From Clostridia bacterium (GTDB lineage: Bacteria > Bacillota > Clostridia > Christensenellales > CAG-138): 8,376 nt of DNA. Positions 5,431-8,376 of the stretch are shown here, piece after piece; position 1 is the stretch's first letter; each line of letters begins with the position of its first letter. A model generated the notes under the pieces. That model ran no database searches. It saw nothing but the letters and a program-made list of their open reading frames with translations, and was not told where the DNA came from. The DNA is taken from positions 1 to 8,376 of the forward strand of contig JAUMVL010000048.1 of assembly GCA_030530185.1 (NCBI GenBank), read 5' to 3'. The position numbers and the translations under genes are program-made.

Positions 5431-8376
5431 TTATCTGGCCTGTTCCCGCTTCTTGGCGGGGAGAATGCCTTTCTTGTCAAGCGCCAGCATCACGGCGGAG
5501 CCGATGGCAAGCACGCCCATCACGATGGCGAGCACGATCGTCAGCGTCATGTACCACGGTGTGACCTCCACGATCTCGGAATCCGAGCCGATGCCGTTCA
5601 TTGCAGCGGACTGCGCGACCACATAAGCGATTCTGCCGGCAGACTCGCGCAGGCAGGACACGACGTAAGCATCCTCCTTATACGCGTTGAGCTGCGGCGT
5701 TCTCGGATGAGAGGGGTTGTCCGGACCATCGTAAATGTCGGTGCCGGTGCAGACGGCGCGCGGCGCGTACATGTAGGCGGTCGGGCCGTTATCCATATCC
5801 GTGCAGGAGAAGCCGTCGAAGCCCCATTCGCCGCGGGCGACCTTGTTGATCAGATTGTCGCTGTCGCCCGTCCACGTTGTGCCGAGACGGTTGAAGCCGG
5901 TCATGATCGCGTGCGCGTTGCCGCCATCCTTGGACAGAATGTTCTTGAACGCCTCGAGGTAGATCTCGCGGAACGCCTGCTCGTTCGCCCACGTACCGAC
6001 TCCCTCACGGTGCGATTCGGAATCGTTCAGCGCGAAGTGCTTTTCGTACACGACGACGCCCTTCGACTGAATGCCCTTGCACTCCTCGGTGCCGATCAAC
6101 GCGGACAGCACCGGGTCTTCGGAATAATACTCGTAGTTTCTGCCGCAGAATGCGTTTCTGTGGATGTTCGCGCCGGGACCGTACAGACCGTTCGAGCCGG
6201 AATGCAGGCCGTCCTCGCCGATGATCTCACCGACCCGGCGGGTCAGCGCCTTGTTCCATGTCGTTGCACGTAGCGTGGACGAAGCAAACGCCGTGCCTGC
6301 GCCGCCGGAAACGAACGTCGAAGCGAAGCCGCAAGGCCCGTTCTGATCGCTCGTGGCGGGCTTGCCGATGGAGGGCACGCTCTTGGTGTTGTGCTGACCG
6401 AGCAGCACGAGGTTGCGCATTTCCGCAAAGGACATCTGATCGAGCAGATCCTCGAACGTCCAGGTCTTGCCGTGCTTTTCGATGGTTCCGTTGCGCTCGA
6501 CGCCGACAAAGTCCGCCAGCACCAGTCCGTTTTCCGCTTTCAGCGTCGGCATTTTCACCTGTGCCGCATCTGCGGGCTTATCAAACTGCTCGTTGATCAG
6601 GCCCTGATAGATCGCGTCGTTGATCGACAGCGCGACCTTGCTTTGGAGCATCGTCTCCACGGAGGTGTCGTCAAACGAGCCCTTCCAGTCCTTGCGCGTC
6701 ACATAGGAGACCGTCTGCGAGCCGTTGTCGAAGCGGTTGATGTCGGCTTCATCGAACAGGTTCGTGATCGCGGCGCCCGTTTCGGCGGAGGTTGCATAGG
6801 TGGTGGTGTCGACGGTATCCTGCGTGAACTTGTACACAAGGTTCTCATCCGAACGGTAGGTGATCTGCGCCGGAACGAGCTTGGACGCATCGGCATTCTT
6901 TTCCGCAAGAATGTGGTTGATCGCGTCGTGCGCGCCGTCCGCTACAGTAACGTAGTAATCGCCGTCGTCTAAAATGTACGTTTTCGCTACGTTTGCATCG
7001 TATGCGGCCATCTGCCGCTTTTCAAAGGTCACGGTCACGGTCTGCGACTCGCCGGGCTGCAACAGGTCGGTCTTTTCAAAGCCGACAAGCTGAACAGACG
7101 CCTTTTCAATGCCGTTATCCTTGGCATACTGCGAATACGGCGTCTGTGCATAGACCTGCACGACCTCCTTGCCCGCCGCTTCGCCGACGTTCTTGACGTT
7201 GACCGTTACGGTAAACGTGCCGTCGTTCTCGGCGACGCTGAAGCCGCTGTACTCGAATTCGGTATAGGACAGTCCTTCGCCGAACGAACGGGCGACGATG
7301 TCGGCATAATCAAACGCATCCGTGTTTCCGAGCACGCTGTCCTCATAGCGGGTCTCATAGTAGCGATAGCCGACATAAATGCCTTCGCGGTAGACGTTGT
7401 AGAACTTCTGGCAAAGCTCAGCGTCGTCGGATTCCTTTGCAGACTTTCCCGCAAAGCCGCCTTCGGTCCACTGCTCATAGATGTTGGTGCCGAAATTATA
7501 AATGGACGGCTCGCGCAGAATGTCGTAGCAGAACGTGTCCGCCAGCTTGCCGGACGGGGTGATCGTGCCGTTCAGGATATCGCCGATCACTTCTACGCCG
7601 GACTGACCGGTCGCGCCGATCCACAGAGCGGCATCCACGCCGTAAACGTCCTCTGCCGCTTCGGTCAAAAAGTCTACCTGCATCGCGTTGCTGGTGTTCA
7701 GCAGCACGACGATCTTTTGGATCTTACCCTGATCCTTCAAGGCTTTCAGACCCGTCAGGAGGTCGCGCTCCGCCTTGTTCAGTTCCAGATAATTGTTGCC
7801 GGTCTTGCTGCCCTCTTCCACGGTCAACGCATCGGTGCAGACGATCTCGTTCCCCTCGGGCCCGACAGTCGAAACGCCGGAGCAGATGTCATAGCCCTCA
7901 CCGGAGTTTCTCGCAAACACGACCACTGCAACGTCGCACTTAGTCATTTCCGCAAAGGAAGCGTCGGAGGAGAACACATCCCACGGCACCTCGCCGATCG
8001 TGAACGGCGTCGTGCCGGTCATTGGCGGAACAGCGCTCGCATAGCCCTTGCCCGCGCCGGTCGTGTAGAAGGTCTGGCTCGCTTCATTCAGCGCAAAGCC
8101 GGAGGCCTTCAACGACGAAGCGAACGTGGAGCCGTTGCCGCCGGTCTGACCAGAGCCGGTGCCGGAGGTTACGACCGAACGGGAGGCCGTGCCGAACAGC
8201 GCGACAGAAGCCTTCGGATCGAGCGGCAGTGCGTTGTTCTTATTCTTGAGCAGGACGAAGCCTTCGGCGGCAACTTCCTTGCACACCCTATCGCCCTCCG
8301 CCATCAGTGCGGCGTCGTCATACACCTCGCGACCGTTATCGTTCAAAAGGGGATTGCCCTCAGCGTCCCTCTTAAC
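5431..8376 (-). CDS. GH3 beta-glycosidase, reversed domain order, C-terminal membrane anchor (5' end outside window)
   Basis: Hydrolyses terminal beta-linked sugars (beta-glucosidase, beta-xylosidase or similar) with retention. 981 codons are visible, numbered here from the window edge. The frame is open to the edge and the first possible start inside (TTG at 8346) is not convincing, so the gene is 5'-truncated. Domain order: GH3 C-terminal-type sandwich (about 30-374, from EGFVLLKNKNNALPL to FGEGLSYTEF); Fn3-like domain (about 388-493, VVQVYAQTPYSQYA onward); a connecting region (to about 635); then the GH3 N-terminal-type TIM barrel (about 637-890). Likely acid/base is Glu160 in RNSGEGYD (codon 7897-7899). 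The nucleophile is Asp860 in GFDGFSCTDMD (codon 5797-5799). Substrate-binding signatures are TSDQNGP (Asp677), GRNYEYYSEDP and KHFALNDSESHR. Residues about 941-966 form a transmembrane helix followed by a basic tail, so the catalytic part should lie outside. The swapped order is known from some rumen and gut Firmicutes GH3 enzymes. Preferred sugar is undetermined. Confidence 0.93.
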   Translation of the reverse strand, partial: VKRDAEGNPLLNDNGREVYDDAALMAEGDRVCKEVAAEGFVLLKNKNNALPLDPKASVALFGTASRSVVTSGTGSGQTGGNGSTFASSLKASGFALNEASQTFYTTGAGKGYASAVPPMTGTTPFTIGEVPWDVFSSDASFAEMTKCDVAVVVFARNSGEGYDICSGVSTVGPEGNEIVCTDALTVEEGSKTGNNYLELNKAERDLLTGLKALKDQGKIQKIVVLLNTSNAMQVDFLTEAAEDVYGVDAALWIGATGQSGVEVIGDILNGTITPSGKLADTFCYDILREPSIYNFGTNIYEQWTEGGFAGKSAKESDDAELCQKFYNVYREGIYVGYRYYETRYEDSVLGNTDAFDYADIVARSFGEGLSYTEFEYSGFSVAENDGTFTVTVNVKNVGEAAGKEVVQVYAQTPYSQYAKDNGIEKASVQLVGFEKTDLLQPGESQTVTVTFEKRQMAAYDANVAKTYILDDGDYYVTVADGAHDAINHILAEKNADASKLVPAQITYRSDENLVYKFTQDTVDTTTYATSAETGAAITNLFDEADINRFDNGSQTVSYVTRKDWKGSFDDTSVETMLQSKVALSINDAIYQGLINEQFDKPADAAQVKMPTLKAENGLVLADFVGVERNGTIEKHGKTWTFEDLLDQMSFAEMRNLVLLGQHNTKSVPSIGKPATSDQNGPCGFASTFVSGGAGTAFASSTLRATTWNKALTRRVGEIIGEDGLHSGSNGLYGPGANIHRNAFCGRNYEYYSEDPVLSALIGTEECKGIQSKGVVVYEKHFALNDSESHREGVGTWANEQAFREIYLEAFKNILSKDGGNAHAIMTGFNRLGTTWTGDSDNLINKVARGEWGFDGFSCTDMDNGPTAYMYAPRAVCTGTDIYDGPDNPSHPRTPQLNAYKEDAYVVSCLRESAGRIAYVVAQSAAMNGIGSDSEIVEVTPWYMTLTIVLAIVMGVLAIGSAVMLALDKKGILPAKKREQAR

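Noticed and set aside
5328..5480. Upstream extension of the small lipoprotein frame, giving 204 residues.
   Set aside because: The extension overlaps the GH3 stop and hairpin and would bury the signal peptide; a good RBS precedes the ATG at 5327.
5368..6273. Plus-strand open frame of 301 codons opposite the GH3 catalytic domain.
   Set aside because: It lies opposite the GH3 nucleophile region, with no family resemblance, and begins in the intergenic hairpin zone.
8344..8346. TTG as start codon of the GH3 gene.
   Set aside because: The frame stays open to the window edge and there is no RBS; the gene more likely begins outside the window, with an N-terminal segment not seen here.

Overview
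The window looks like a piece of chromosome from a gut-type anaerobic Clostridia (Oscillospirales/Lachnospirales-like) bacterium. This is an inference. It rests on a balanced-to-high GC content, Gram-positive-style purine-rich ribosome binding sites, and a run of short Clostridia-like lipoprotein signal peptides. It also rests on a large membrane-anchored GH3 glycosidase with reversed domain order, an architecture I know mainly from rumen and gut Firmicutes. All genes I can support lie on the minus strand, so transcription runs from high to low coordinates.

Layout in transcription order. (1) 8376-5431: a GH3 beta-glycosidase whose 5' end is cut off by the window edge. Its C-terminal-type domain comes first, then an Fn3-like domain, then the nucleophile-bearing TIM-barrel domain, then a C-terminal transmembrane anchor. 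(2) 5327-4866: a 153-residue lipoprotein of unknown function, with a weak hairpin between it and the GH3 gene. (3) 4848-4762: stacked hairpins, the last followed by a U-tract, which should end the GH3/lipoprotein transcript. (4) 4717-591: a four-gene lipoprotein hydrolase operon. It starts with two close tandem-duplicate CE1/esterase-D-like proteins, continues with an S9/dienelactone-hydrolase-like alpha/beta hydrolase, and ends with a third, divergent CE1-like esterase. The genes are separated by 16, 113 and 20 bp, and the 113 bp gap holds a strong hairpin. (5) 481-441: a good intrinsic terminator. (6) 374-1: the start of a ParB/Spo0J-like gene that continues off the window and carries a clear one-base frameshift.

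All six complete or near-complete products are predicted to be exported and tethered to the outer face of the membrane, five by lipidation or signal peptide and the GH3 by a transmembrane helix. The simplest reading is a surface glycan-processing locus. The esterases would remove acyl groups (acetyl, feruloyl or similar) from a plant or host glycan, and the GH3 would release monosaccharides from the de-esterified oligomers. The substrate cannot be read from the sequence. No transporter, regulator or binding protein is visible here. The ParB-like fragment at the left edge belongs to a family common on plasmids and integrative elements and may mark a mobile-element border or remnant.

I found no tRNA, rRNA, CRISPR array or insertion sequence. 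There is no gene-free stretch longer than about 300 bases. Every plus-strand open frame appears to be a shadow of a minus-strand gene.
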